Shown: piece after piece, positions 24,187-32,066 of the stretch
How positions within the stretch are numbered: position 1 is the stretch's first letter
Layout of the letters: every line of letters begins with the position of its first letter
Origin: Spirochaetota bacterium
GTDB lineage: Bacteria; Spirochaetota; UBA12135; COTS27; JAFLEE01
NCBI GenBank assembly: GCA_017302015.1
Contig: JAFLEE010000026.1
Span: forward strand, 1 to 58,698
Direction: 5' to 3'
DNA length: 58,698 nt
Position numbers and translations under genes: made by a program
The notes under the pieces: generated by a model
What the model saw: the letters and a program-made list of their open reading frames with translations, nothing else
The model's database searches: none
What the model was told of the DNA's origin: nothing

Positions 24187-25230
24187 TTACTTCACGGCCT
24201 CTTCTTCGGTCGGGAAGATGTTGAACATGCCCTCGAGGTCGACGATCTTGAGGATCTTCCGCACGGAATCGCTCATGTGGCAGAGGCGCATCTCGCCCTG
24301 CTTCTCGCCCACCTTGCGCATGGTGGAGATGAAGACGCGCAGGCCGCTGGAGGACATGTACTCCACCTTGGCCAGGTTGAAGAGCACGTTGAGTTCGCCC
24401 TTGCCGATGGCGTCGAAGACCATGCTCTCGAGTTGCTGGGAGAGCATGACGTCGAGGCGCCCCTCGATGTGGACGACATACCATTTGCCTTTCTTCTCGG
24501 TGCGGATGTCCATGGCGTAGTTTACCCCGGAACCAAGGCGAGGGTCAATTTCCGCCTCCGGGGCGCTTTCGGCCTCGAATTCGACGAGGAGCCCCCGGTG
24601 GTCCGTCCAAGGGGTCTCGAGCGTTCGGGCGCGCACGGGGCGCACTCCGCGGCCCATGACGTAGTCCAGCCGTAGCGGAACGACGTAGCGGTAGGTCGGC
24701 TCATCGGCGCCGGCCTCCTTCACCAGGTCGCGGTAGCGCCGGCGCAATCGGGGCATCCCCGGCATCCAGGGAGTGGAATTGAAATCTCCCGCGATGAGGC
24801 TCATGCCGGGCAGCCGGCCGGCTTCCCGCCGCAGGAGCCTGAATTGGGCTCGCCGCTGCCTGGAACTCCGGAGAAAATCCCCCAATCCGGCGTGGGGCGT
24901 GGTGGGATTGAGGTGGACCGCGATGAGTTCGACCCCTCCGTCGAGGGTATCCGCCTGCGCCAGGAGCATGGGGATCCCGTCGCCCGCCCGCAGCGCCCGT
25001 ATACCGCTTAAGGGGTATTTGGAGAGGATATCCAATCCATGGCCCCAGGCGGGGTTCCCCGGGCTGGTGGCCCGGTGCGGGTAGCGAGCCTCGACCCGCT
25101 CGGCGTCCCCCGGCAGGCTCTCGATGAGGAGGAGGAAATCGGGGTCCAGGGCCCCGGCGAGGGCGGGAAGTTCGCCCCGATTCCCGGGATTGCGGAAATC
25201 GAGGTTGATGGAGAGGAGTTTCAGGGGCAT
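24187..25230 (-). CDS. EEP-family nuclease/phosphatase domain followed in frame by a STAS domain
   Basis: One open frame of 347 residues. Residues 1-220 form a complete endonuclease/exonuclease/phosphatase domain: Glu37 (LLIES), His106 (AVHLNPT), Asp149 and Asn151 (AGDFNSTPW), Asp189 (LRLDYVM), Asp210-His211 (WTDHRGL). Residues 240-347 form a full STAS domain of the SpoIIAA type, with LDVMLSQQLE and VEYMSSSGLRVF holding the usual phosphorylated Ser. An ATG at 24513 could start the STAS part as a separate gene, but it has no good ribosome-binding site and no stop separates the two. I annotate a single gene; two genes in the same frame remain possible. Confidence 0.7.
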   Translation of the reverse strand: MPLKLLSINLDFRNPGNRGELPALAGALDPDFLLLIESLPGDAERVEARYPHRATSPGNPAWGHGLDILSKYPLSGIRALRAGDGIPMLLAQADTLDGGVELIAVHLNPTTPHAGLGDFLRSSRQRRAQFRLLRREAGRLPGMSLIAGDFNSTPWMPGMPRLRRRYRDLVKEAGADEPTYRYVVPLRLDYVMGRGVRPVRARTLETPWTDHRGLLVEFEAESAPEAEIDPRLGSGVNYAMDIRTEKKGKWYVVHIEGRLDVMLSQQLESMVFDAIGKGELNVLFNLAKVEYMSSSGLRVFISTMRKVGEKQGEMRLCHMSDSVRKILKIVDLEGMFNIFPTEEEAVK

Positions 25231-25275
25231 GAAAAGGGTAAGGGGCGGGCGTTTTCGGGCCGATAACAAGAATGC

Positions 25276-25887
25276 GTGAAAAGGGTTCTCATATTCCTTT
25301 CGGTCGTGTGGATGATGGGGCCGCCCCTCGCGGGAATGCCCCCCCTCAAGATCGAGACCTCCCGGCCCCTCGCCTACCTGGAGGAATTCTATCGTCTCTA
25401 TTATTTACCGCAACTCTTCGACAACGACAACCTGAACCAGAACCTCCATTGGCTCCAGACCGCCCTCAAGGCCCCCTTCGCCCCCCCGATCCAGGCCCTC
25501 GTCATCTGCAAGACGCCGGCCGAGTACGAGCGCTACCAGCAACTCCTTCGCATGCATATCCATTACCTTATGACGCAGAATTGCGTGCTCCTCGCCGCCC
25601 GCTACGACAAGCACGAGCCGGTTTTCTTCAATAAAGAATACAGCAAAGAGATCCTCGAGTCCCTCGAATACGCCCGCTACCACTACGAATGCGCGCGCAA
25701 TTATTGGGCCGTGGTGCTCGATTTCAAGCGGGACCTCTCCAAGGCGCGCTTCGCCCGGGTCCCCGACATGGAGTTCTCCGAAGACCTCCTGGTGCGCATC
25801 GATAGCGGCGAACTGGATTACCGCCGCGTCATCGACCGCCAATTGGCCAAACTCGAGAAGACGAAGGCCTATTTCCAGGCGCCCTGA
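25276..25887 (+). CDS. Secreted protein of unknown function (203 residues)
   Basis: GTG start followed by a signal peptide (MKRVLIFLSVVWMMGPPLAG). The rest is mainly helical and aromatic-rich: LEEFYRLYYLPQLFDNDNLNQNLHWL, YERYQQLLRMHIHYLM, LEYARYHYECARNYWAVVLDFKRDL. No family is recognised. Two Cys residues (NCVLLAA, YECARN) could form a disulfide. It diverges from the EEP-STAS gene with 45 bases between start codons, so they may share a control region. Its codon use is like its neighbours, so it is a genuine gene. Confidence 0.72.
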   Translation: MKRVLIFLSVVWMMGPPLAGMPPLKIETSRPLAYLEEFYRLYYLPQLFDNDNLNQNLHWLQTALKAPFAPPIQALVICKTPAEYERYQQLLRMHIHYLMTQNCVLLAARYDKHEPVFFNKEYSKEILESLEYARYHYECARNYWAVVLDFKRDLSKARFARVPDMEFSEDLLVRIDSGELDYRRVIDRQLAKLEKTKAYFQAP

Positions 25888-25912
25888 AGCCCTCAGCAAG
25901 AACCGCACCCGT

Positions 25913-26323
25913 CTAGCGGCGGGTCAGCATAGAAAGCCCCTCGTAGGTCCGGTAGCCCTGCCGCTCCCAGAACGCCTTGGCGCTCCCGTTCGAATCGAAG
26001 ACGTGCAGGTTGATCCGATCCGCCCCGGCTTCCCGAAGGGCCCGCGTCGCCTCCGCCACCATGCCCGCGGCGATCCCCCGCCGGCGAAACGCCCGGGAAA
26101 CCGCCAGCCGGTAGAAATACCCGCGCATGCCGTCGAAACTGGCCAGCAGGGCCCCCACCACGACCCCATCCTCCTTCGCCACGCGGCAGAAGCCGCCATT
26201 GCGCGCCAGGAAGGCCGAAAACGCCCCCGCCGAAGGCACATCGCCGATCCCTTCGGTTTCGCGCCATAGGGCGGAAACCGCTTCCATGTCCGAGACGTCC
26301 ATCCTAGCGATGTCGAGGCTCAT
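25913..26323 (-). CDS. GNAT-family N-acetyltransferase
   Basis: 136-residue acetyl-CoA-dependent transferase. The acetyl-CoA motif is LAVSRAFRRRGIAAGMVAEA (R-x-x-G-I-A), followed by LHVFDSNGSAKAFWERQGYR, the typical C-terminal strand-helix. The N-terminus starts IARMDVSDMEAVSALW, as in the RimI-like branch. The acceptor substrate is unknown. AGGGGGA directly precedes the ATG. The gene converges with the unknown secreted protein at 25276 and diverges from the carbohydrate cluster at 26503. Confidence 0.87.
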   Translation of the reverse strand: MSLDIARMDVSDMEAVSALWRETEGIGDVPSAGAFSAFLARNGGFCRVAKEDGVVVGALLASFDGMRGYFYRLAVSRAFRRRGIAAGMVAEATRALREAGADRINLHVFDSNGSAKAFWERQGYRTYEGLSMLTRR

Positions 26324-26423
26324 GCATTCCCCCTGGGCCGGCTGGGCGGCGAAGCACCGTGCGGAATCCGAAAAAAAGCCGAATGGTTCTCGCCTCGGCC
26401 CGTACGCCGCGCCCGGGGGGGAT

Positions 26424-26429
26424 TATAAT
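26424..26429 (+). promoter_or_regulatory. TATAAT element upstream of the GH99-like gene
   Basis: A perfect TATAAT in a GC-rich gap, 73 nt before the TTG start at 26503. No -35 match is visible at standard spacing. It is the likely promoter of the carbohydrate cluster. Confidence 0.4.
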
Positions 26430-26502
26430 CCAAGAACGAAGGGGACCTTCGCCGACTTCACCGGCCCCGCCTCTTACACCCATTACAACCACGGAGCCCT
26501 CC

Positions 26503-27615
26503 TTGAGCCAGAAATACGACGTCGCCGCCTACGTGTGGCCTTCTTACCACCACGATCCCCGCGCCAGGATCTTCTGGCCCCAAGGCATCGGCGAGTGGGA
26601 AACCGTGCTCAAAAACGGGCCCAAGTTCGAGGGCCACGAGCAGCCGCGCCTGCCGCTCTGGGGCCCCGTCAATGAAGCCGACCCCTACGTGATGCAGATG
26701 CAGATCGACGCCGCCGCCGACCACGGGGTGAATGTCTTCATCTACGATTGGTATTGGTACGACGGCCTGCCCTTCCTCGAGGGCTGCCTCGACGACGGCT
26801 ACCTCAAGGCGAAGAATAACGATCGGGTGAAGTTCTACCTCATGTGGGCGAACCACGACGTGAACACCACCTGGGACAAGCGCAACGCCGGGAAGGTCGA
26901 CCCCAAATCCCTCATCTGGCGCGGCGCCCAAGACCTCTCCCAATTCAAGGCCATCGCCCGGCGCGTCATCGAGCGCTATTTCCCCCATCCCTCGTACTAC
27001 CGCATCGGGGGCAAGCCGTGCTTCTCGATCTACGACCTGCGCGCCCTGGTCGAGGGGCTGGGCGGGGTCGAGGAGGCCCGCCGGGCCCTGGACTGGTTCC
27101 GCGAGGAAACCCGGAAGGCGGGCTTCCCGGATCTCGACATCCAGTACACGATCCGGGGCAAAATGTCCTTGAACCTGTCGGGCGTGGACGGTGGTCCTGC
27201 CATGGACCAGAAAGACCTGGTGGCCAAACTCGGCCTCGACAGCCTCACCCATTACCAGTACGTCCACTTCACCGACGTCGACCGCGACTACGCCGAGATC
27301 CAGGCGGATGCGGAAAAAGTCTGGGCCGAACTCGCCCGCGACTACAGCATCCCCTATTATCCCCACGTCTCCATCGGGTGGGACAATAACCCCCGCTACG
27401 AGATGTTCCGCCCGGGCGTGGTGAAAAAGAACACCCCCGAAGCCTTCGGCAAGGCCCTTCTCGCCGCCAAAGCGTTCGCCGATGCCCGGCCCAAGCAGGC
27501 GCCCCTCATCACCATCAATAGTTGGAACGAGTGGACGGAAACCAGTTACCTCCAGCCGTGCAGCCTGTTCGGCTACGGGTACCTGGAAGCGGTGAAGCGG
27601 GTCTTCGGCGGCTGA
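26503..27615 (+). CDS. GH99-like / WbsX-family protein, cytoplasmic
   Basis: 370 residues without a signal peptide. It opens YDVAAYVWPSYHHDPRARIF and has WGPVNEADPYVMQMQIDAAADHGVNVFIYDWYWYDG and, at the end, TINSWNEWTETSYLQPCSLFGYGYLEAV. These are signatures of the WbsX/GH99-like family, often labelled glycosyltransferases but folded like glycoside hydrolases. The start is a TTG with GGAG 6 bases upstream; the family begins here and the frame further upstream is not conserved-looking. An AraC regulator and a PL22-like gene follow, so a role in carbohydrate breakdown is more likely than O-antigen synthesis (inference). Confidence 0.8.
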   Translation: MSQKYDVAAYVWPSYHHDPRARIFWPQGIGEWETVLKNGPKFEGHEQPRLPLWGPVNEADPYVMQMQIDAAADHGVNVFIYDWYWYDGLPFLEGCLDDGYLKAKNNDRVKFYLMWANHDVNTTWDKRNAGKVDPKSLIWRGAQDLSQFKAIARRVIERYFPHPSYYRIGGKPCFSIYDLRALVEGLGGVEEARRALDWFREETRKAGFPDLDIQYTIRGKMSLNLSGVDGGPAMDQKDLVAKLGLDSLTHYQYVHFTDVDRDYAEIQADAEKVWAELARDYSIPYYPHVSIGWDNNPRYEMFRPGVVKKNTPEAFGKALLAAKAFADARPKQAPLITINSWNEWTETSYLQPCSLFGYGYLEAVKRVFGG

Positions 27616-27644
27616 CAAGGGCCCCGCCGGGCGGGCACATGGGT

Positions 27645-27650
27645 TACAAT
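27645..27650 (+). promoter_or_regulatory. TACAAT box 5 nt before the AraC start codon (leaderless candidate)
   Basis: TACAAT-GACCC-ATG has the same 5-nt spacing as TAGAAT-CCCCC-ATG before the ABC ATPase gene. There is no Shine-Dalgarno between the box and the ATG at 27656, and no -35 is visible. Confidence 0.45.
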
Positions 27651-27655
27651 GACCC

Positions 27656-28540
27656 ATGCCCATCCGGGAGCGCTATCTCCTCTCCGATTACGTCCGCCCC
27701 GGCTTCCCCCTCTACCTGGGGGAATCCCCCGCGCCCGTGGTGCCGCTCCATTCCCACGATTTCTACGAGGTCGCCTTCCTCGAACGCGGGAGCCTGGTAC
27801 ACGAGTTCGAGCACCAGGAGGCCGCCTCCATGGAGGCCGGCGATTTCGTCCTCCTCAATCCGTTCGAGCGACACGCCTACGCCTCGCGAAAAGGCGACCT
27901 CCTCCTCTTCAATTGCATCTTCGCCACCCATTATCCGGCCACCCTGGGGCAGGGCCTGGGCCAGGAGGAAATCCTCTTCCCGTTCCACCTCCCCCATCGA
28001 ATCGGCCGGCCCGAACCCGCCGAACGCCGGGAACTCGCCGGCCTCCTGCGCGCGGGTTTAGGCGAATACGGGAAGATGGGCGAGGGATGGCGGCTTTCCG
28101 TCACGGGGCTCGTGCTCCAGGCGCTCACCCTGTGCCGCAGGATCCTGGGGCGCGACCCCGCCAATCGGCGGCCCCAGGCCGCCTCCCGCATCCTCCCCGT
28201 CCTCGCCCTCATCGATGCCCGGTTCACCACCGATTTGAGCCTGGGCGCCATCGCCCGCCTCGCCGGCCTCAGCGCTCCCTATATGAGCGAACTCTTCCGC
28301 AGCGCCACGGGGAAGACCTTCAAGCAGTACCTCGTGGAGCGGCGCCTGCGCTACGCCGTGCATCTCCTCGAGCACGGCCGCGCCCCGGTGGGCGAAGTCT
28401 GCCGGCAAAGCGGCTTCGGCGATCTCACCCACTTCGAACGGCAAGTGCGGAAGTTTTCGGGGATGGCCCCCCTCGAACTTCGCCGTCGCCGCCACGAGAA
28501 TGACCCACGAGACATCCGCTCCCCCGATGCGGGAGCCTGA
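27656..28540 (+). CDS. AraC-family transcriptional regulator
   Basis: 294 residues. The N-terminal cupin-like sensor domain has VVPLHSHDFYEVAFLERGSL, a pattern of His residues that binds a sugar or sugar acid in relatives. The C-terminal double helix-turn-helix runs LSLGAIARLAGLSAPYMSELF and VGEVCRQSGFGDLTHFERQVRKFSGMAPLELRRR. It lies 40 bases after the GH99-like gene and 17 bases before the PL22-like gene. It is most likely the local activator of this cluster. Confidence 0.9.
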   Translation: MPIRERYLLSDYVRPGFPLYLGESPAPVVPLHSHDFYEVAFLERGSLVHEFEHQEAASMEAGDFVLLNPFERHAYASRKGDLLLFNCIFATHYPATLGQGLGQEEILFPFHLPHRIGRPEPAERRELAGLLRAGLGEYGKMGEGWRLSVTGLVLQALTLCRRILGRDPANRRPQAASRILPVLALIDARFTTDLSLGAIARLAGLSAPYMSELFRSATGKTFKQYLVERRLRYAVHLLEHGRAPVGEVCRQSGFGDLTHFERQVRKFSGMAPLELRRRRHENDPRDIRSPDAGA

Positions 28541-28557
28541 ACCCCAAGGAGTCGACC

Positions 28558-29703
28558 ATGGCCCCCGAATGCCTCACCTCCGATTCGCCCGGGAACAACC
28601 AATTGCTCTATTTCACCTCCCCGAGCCTGCTCGAGGATGGGCGGACCCTCGTGATGATCAGCGACCGCACCGGGCACCCCAATCTGGTCGCCCGGGATCT
28701 GGCCACGGGACGGGAATGGCTCCTCACGGAGAATGCATCGGGCTGGCTGCGCTCCTACGTCTATTTCGACGGGCGGGTCGAAGAAGGGTTCGGCCGCGCC
28801 AGCGTAAGCCTCGACCCCGCCCGCGGCCGGATCTACCATTTGCAGGGCCTCGAACTCCGGCGCATCGACCTCTCGGGAGGAACCCGTACGATCGCGACCC
28901 TGCCCCGGGGGCAAGTCAGCGCCTTCACCCACGTGAGCGCCGACGGCAAGCGCCTGTGCGTGCCCACCACCGACGATCGGGCCCTCGAGGGTCCCCTGAA
29001 GGACGGCCGACCCGCCCACGATATCGACAAGCGGGTCCAAGAGGAGGGGCTGCGCTCCTGGCTTCGGGTCTACGACTGCGAAACCGGCGCGCTCCTCGCC
29101 TGCCCCGAGATACCCCGAGCATGGATAACCCACGTGCAATTCTCCCCCGCCGATCCGTCCCTCATCCTCTACAACCACGAATGGCCCGGGGATTGCGGCA
29201 TCCGGCGCATGTGGCTTTGGGACGGGCGCACGCACCTTCCCCTGCGCACCGAGGGGGAGGGGAGGTCGCGGCGGGATTGGACCTGCCACGAGATGTGGGC
29301 CGACGGCGGGGCCAGCGTGCTCTACCACGGCGCCTACGCCGACGGGGGCGCCGCCTACCTCGGGCGCTGGACCCGAGAGAAGGGGCCCACCGAAGCCGCG
29401 CTGCCCGCCTCTTGGCACCGCTACGGGCATTTCACCGCCTCGCGAAGCGGCAACCGGTTCGTCTCCGACGGCTATTACCAGGAAGCGGATGACCCCGAGG
29501 CGCGGGGCGGCGCCTGGATCAGCCTGCAGGAGGTCGACTGGGGGAAGGGTTCGGTGGCATGGACCCCCCTATGCCGCCACGGCTCTTCGTGGAAAGGGCA
29601 GGATAACCATCCCCACCCGGTCTTCGATCCCACCGATCGGTGGATCTATTTCACCAGCGATGCGGGTGGGAAGCGGGCCGTCTGGCGCGTGGCGGTGCCC
29701 TGA
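28558..29703 (+). CDS. Oligogalacturonate lyase-like beta-propeller protein (PL22 family)
   Basis: 381 residues, no signal peptide, so probably cytoplasmic. It is a seven-bladed propeller with the PL22 metal and catalytic residues: His291 (GHFTAS), Gln348, His351 and His353 (QDNHPHPVF), matching the His-Gln-His-His set known for oligogalacturonate lyase. WITHVQFSPADPSLILYNHEWPG and HEMWADGG are also family-like. The enzyme splits unsaturated digalacturonate into keto-deoxyuronate units. Other pectin genes are not seen nearby, so the substrate could be a different uronate oligomer. A GGAG lies just before the ATG. Confidence 0.83.
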   Translation: MAPECLTSDSPGNNQLLYFTSPSLLEDGRTLVMISDRTGHPNLVARDLATGREWLLTENASGWLRSYVYFDGRVEEGFGRASVSLDPARGRIYHLQGLELRRIDLSGGTRTIATLPRGQVSAFTHVSADGKRLCVPTTDDRALEGPLKDGRPAHDIDKRVQEEGLRSWLRVYDCETGALLACPEIPRAWITHVQFSPADPSLILYNHEWPGDCGIRRMWLWDGRTHLPLRTEGEGRSRRDWTCHEMWADGGASVLYHGAYADGGAAYLGRWTREKGPTEAALPASWHRYGHFTASRSGNRFVSDGYYQEADDPEARGGAWISLQEVDWGKGSVAWTPLCRHGSSWKGQDNHPHPVFDPTDRWIYFTSDAGGKRAVWRVAVP

Positions 29704-29943
29704 TGATTTCCATCCTCCAAAAACCCCGTAGACTCTTCGGGAAATCGGCGTCTAGGGTGCCCCGCCCCGCTTTCGGGGTGCGGCCCGGCCACGGTTTGAA
29801 AATCGATGGCGCCGGGGACCCGAAAAAAAGCCGATCCCAACCGGGCGCAGCCTGCCCCCCTGGCGCCCCCGCGGAGTAGAATCCCTAAGCCAAAGAAGGG
29901 CCGCCACGAAGGCCCAGGTCCGATCGGACCCCGGAGGGTACCC

Positions 29944-31620
29944 ATGCGCCGAATCTTGAACGCCGCCGCCCTGATCCTCGCCTTGGCCGCGACGGCCCAG
30001 GCCCGTCCCGCCATCGGCGCCATCCGCTGGGATGCGTGGATGCAGGGAAGCAATGTGACCCGGGCGGTGGAGAAAACCCTTAGCCCCTCGAAGTACCATT
30101 TCCGGGTTCCCTTCTTCGGGGTGAAGACCGCCGCGGGCGGCGTGGCCTTCCCGACCTATACCCAGGAAATCTTCGACCAGGAGCTCCGCTATGCGAAGGC
30201 CGGCGGCGTGGATTATTTCGCCTACTGCACCTACCCGACGAATGACGGGATGTATCGGGGCCTCGAGTACCACAGGGCGAGCCGCCTTCGCGACCAGGTG
30301 AAGTTCTGCCTGCTCATGCACCAGTCGATGGTGACCTCCTGGCCCGACGAGGTGAAACTGGTGGTCTCCTGGCTCAAAGAGCCCTATTACCACAAGACCC
30401 CCGACGGCCGGCCCATCATCTTCGCCTTCGAATCCGGTGTCCAGAAGATGAAGGGACGGGTGGAGGACTTGGCGGCCGCGGCCCAGGCCGCGGGGCTCAA
30501 GCGGCCCTATTTCGCCTGGATGGGCTGGAACCCCTTGCAGGCGTACGGCCCGATCTCCGAGTTCCAATTCGACGCGTTCTCCGCCTACGCCAAGGGGATC
30601 ACCGGCCACGACCGCTTCGTCGATTACGCAGCCGACATCCGCAATCAATATTGGGAGGCCGCCGCGGGTATCGGGCTCGAGAGCATCCCCTTCGCGGGTT
30701 GCGGCTGGGATCGGCGCTGCCGCGACGAGAACCCGACGCCGTGGGACCGGGGCATCAAGGCGGTCGCCGACGCCGAAGCCAACCCCTTCACCCGACCCAC
30801 GCCCGCCGAATTGGCCGACCACGTGAAGGCCGCCCTGGACTGGGCCTCGGAGAACCGAGCCCTCGTGCCCGCCCAAAGCCTGGTGATGTACGCCTGGAAC
30901 GAGCACGATGAGGGCGGCTGGCTCTGCCCGACCTGGGGCGAGGGCGGCCGGACGAACACCGACCGCCTCGATGCCCTGGCGGCCATGCTCGCCCGCTACC
31001 AGCCCCCCCCGGCCAAGGCCCGCGCCCTCGCGCGGATCGACCGCATGCCGATGGACGGCCTCGCCCTCTGGTTGGATGCCTCCAACCCGAAGGGCCTGTC
31101 CCAAAGCGCCGGAAGTCTACGACTCCTCGACCTTTCGGGCGCGGGATGCGATGGAACGGCCGTCGGCGAAGCGCGCCTCGTGCGCCTTGCCGGCGGGAAG
31201 GCGGCCGTGCGGATTTCCGAAGGCGGTTATATCGACGTGCCGGGGGTCGCCACCCGGGAGGGCCTCACCGTCTTCCTGGTGGCCCAAAAGCCCGTGAAGG
31301 GGGGAGACCCCCAGGCCCGGCTGGCCTCCGCCTATATCGCCAACCAGGCCGACTGGAAGGCGCCCTCCTGGTGCATCGCCCTCGATAAGGAAGCCAACCC
31401 GTTCCCGCCCCGCGTCCATATGCAGTCCCTCTCCGGCGTGCAGACCCGGGGCCTGCGCCTCGGCCGGGAGATGCACACCGAAAACTCGAAATTTTCCGGC
31501 GACATCGCCGAGGTGATCGTCTACGGCCGTATCCTCTCCGGGGGGGAGACCCTGTTCATCAAGTCCGAATTGGAGAAGAAATGGACGCGGGCTGGGATGT
31601 GGGCGGAGCTCTCCCCATGA
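29944..31620 (+). CDS. Secreted GH99-like protein with C-terminal LamG-like domain
   Basis: 558 residues. A signal peptide (MRRILNAAALILALAATAQA) is followed by a catalytic-type domain related to GH99-like proteins: DYFAYCTYPTNDG, RDQVKFCLLMHQSM, RPYFAWMGWNP, VMYAWNEHDEGGWLCPTWGEGG. A concanavalin/LamG-like domain starts near residue 380 (GLALWLDASNPKG, FSGDIAEVIVYGRIL, LEKKWT). It probably acts on an extracellular or periplasmic polysaccharide. A strong GGAGG lies 6 bases before the ATG, which fixes the start. It closes the cluster that begins at 26503; a TAGAAT at 29877 may give it a separate promoter. Confidence 0.8.
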   Translation: MRRILNAAALILALAATAQARPAIGAIRWDAWMQGSNVTRAVEKTLSPSKYHFRVPFFGVKTAAGGVAFPTYTQEIFDQELRYAKAGGVDYFAYCTYPTNDGMYRGLEYHRASRLRDQVKFCLLMHQSMVTSWPDEVKLVVSWLKEPYYHKTPDGRPIIFAFESGVQKMKGRVEDLAAAAQAAGLKRPYFAWMGWNPLQAYGPISEFQFDAFSAYAKGITGHDRFVDYAADIRNQYWEAAAGIGLESIPFAGCGWDRRCRDENPTPWDRGIKAVADAEANPFTRPTPAELADHVKAALDWASENRALVPAQSLVMYAWNEHDEGGWLCPTWGEGGRTNTDRLDALAAMLARYQPPPAKARALARIDRMPMDGLALWLDASNPKGLSQSAGSLRLLDLSGAGCDGTAVGEARLVRLAGGKAAVRISEGGYIDVPGVATREGLTVFLVAQKPVKGGDPQARLASAYIANQADWKAPSWCIALDKEANPFPPRVHMQSLSGVQTRGLRLGREMHTENSKFSGDIAEVIVYGRILSGGETLFIKSELEKKWTRAGMWAELSP

Positions 31621-31765
31621 GTTTCGCCGGGACGCCCCCCGCACGAATAGGGAGCACGGGGGCGGCGGGGCCTCGCTTTTGCTTTTTTTCTCCGGCCGAT
31701 GTACGCTGAATCCAGTCCGGGACCCGCGCGCCGACCGCTTCGCGTTCCCGAGCCAGGAGGCCCCC

Positions 31766-32062
31766 ATGTTCCAACAGCTCGAAAAAATGCTCCACCTGAG
31801 CGCCGGACTCGCCAGCTTGGGCGGCGAGAAACTCGAGGCCATGGGGAAGAAGATCGCCGAAGAGGCCAAGCTTTCCGAGACCGAGAGCAAGGCCTTCGTG
31901 GACGACCTCAAGAAGCGCTCGGAAGGCGCGAAGGAAGCCGTCGAGAAGAAGGTGAAGGAGGGCGTCGACGCCGCCCTCAAGAAACTCGACGTGCCCACCC
32001 GCGCCGAAGTCCGCGCCCTCGAGGAGCGCCTCGCCCGCCTGGAGCAGAAAGGCGGCGCCTGA
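31766..32062 (+). CDS. Phasin-like small coiled-coil protein
   Basis: 98 residues, almost all helix: EKMLHLSAGLASLGGEKLEAMGKKIAEEAKLS, then a long charged coil KKRSEGAKEAVEKKVKEGVDAALKKLDVPTRAEVRALEERLARLE. This plan and the KLDVPTRAEVxxLExR ending match the phasin/PHA-synthesis-regulator group (COG3937-like). AGGAGG lies 5 bases before the ATG. It precedes the ABC1 kinase gene by 4 bases, a pairing also found in other phyla. No PHA synthase is visible, so a granule role is unproven. Confidence 0.75.
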   Translation: MFQQLEKMLHLSAGLASLGGEKLEAMGKKIAEEAKLSETESKAFVDDLKKRSEGAKEAVEKKVKEGVDAALKKLDVPTRAEVRALEERLARLEQKGGA

Positions 32063-32066
32063 TCCC

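Noticed and set aside
26359-26502. An upstream extension of the GH99-like protein from the ATG at 26359
   Set aside because: The added residues are low-complexity, overlap a TATAAT promoter candidate and lack a ribosome-binding site, while GGAG precedes the TTG at 26503.
29752-31104. A 450-codon antisense frame over the secreted GH99-like gene
   Set aside because: No ribosome-binding site or motif. The plus strand has GGAGG, a signal peptide and domain signatures.
31621-31700. CGCCCCC...GGGGGCG followed by T-runs as a terminator of the GH99-like gene
   Set aside because: The loop is about 18 nt and the T-run begins about 10-14 nt after the stem, outside the normal layout.
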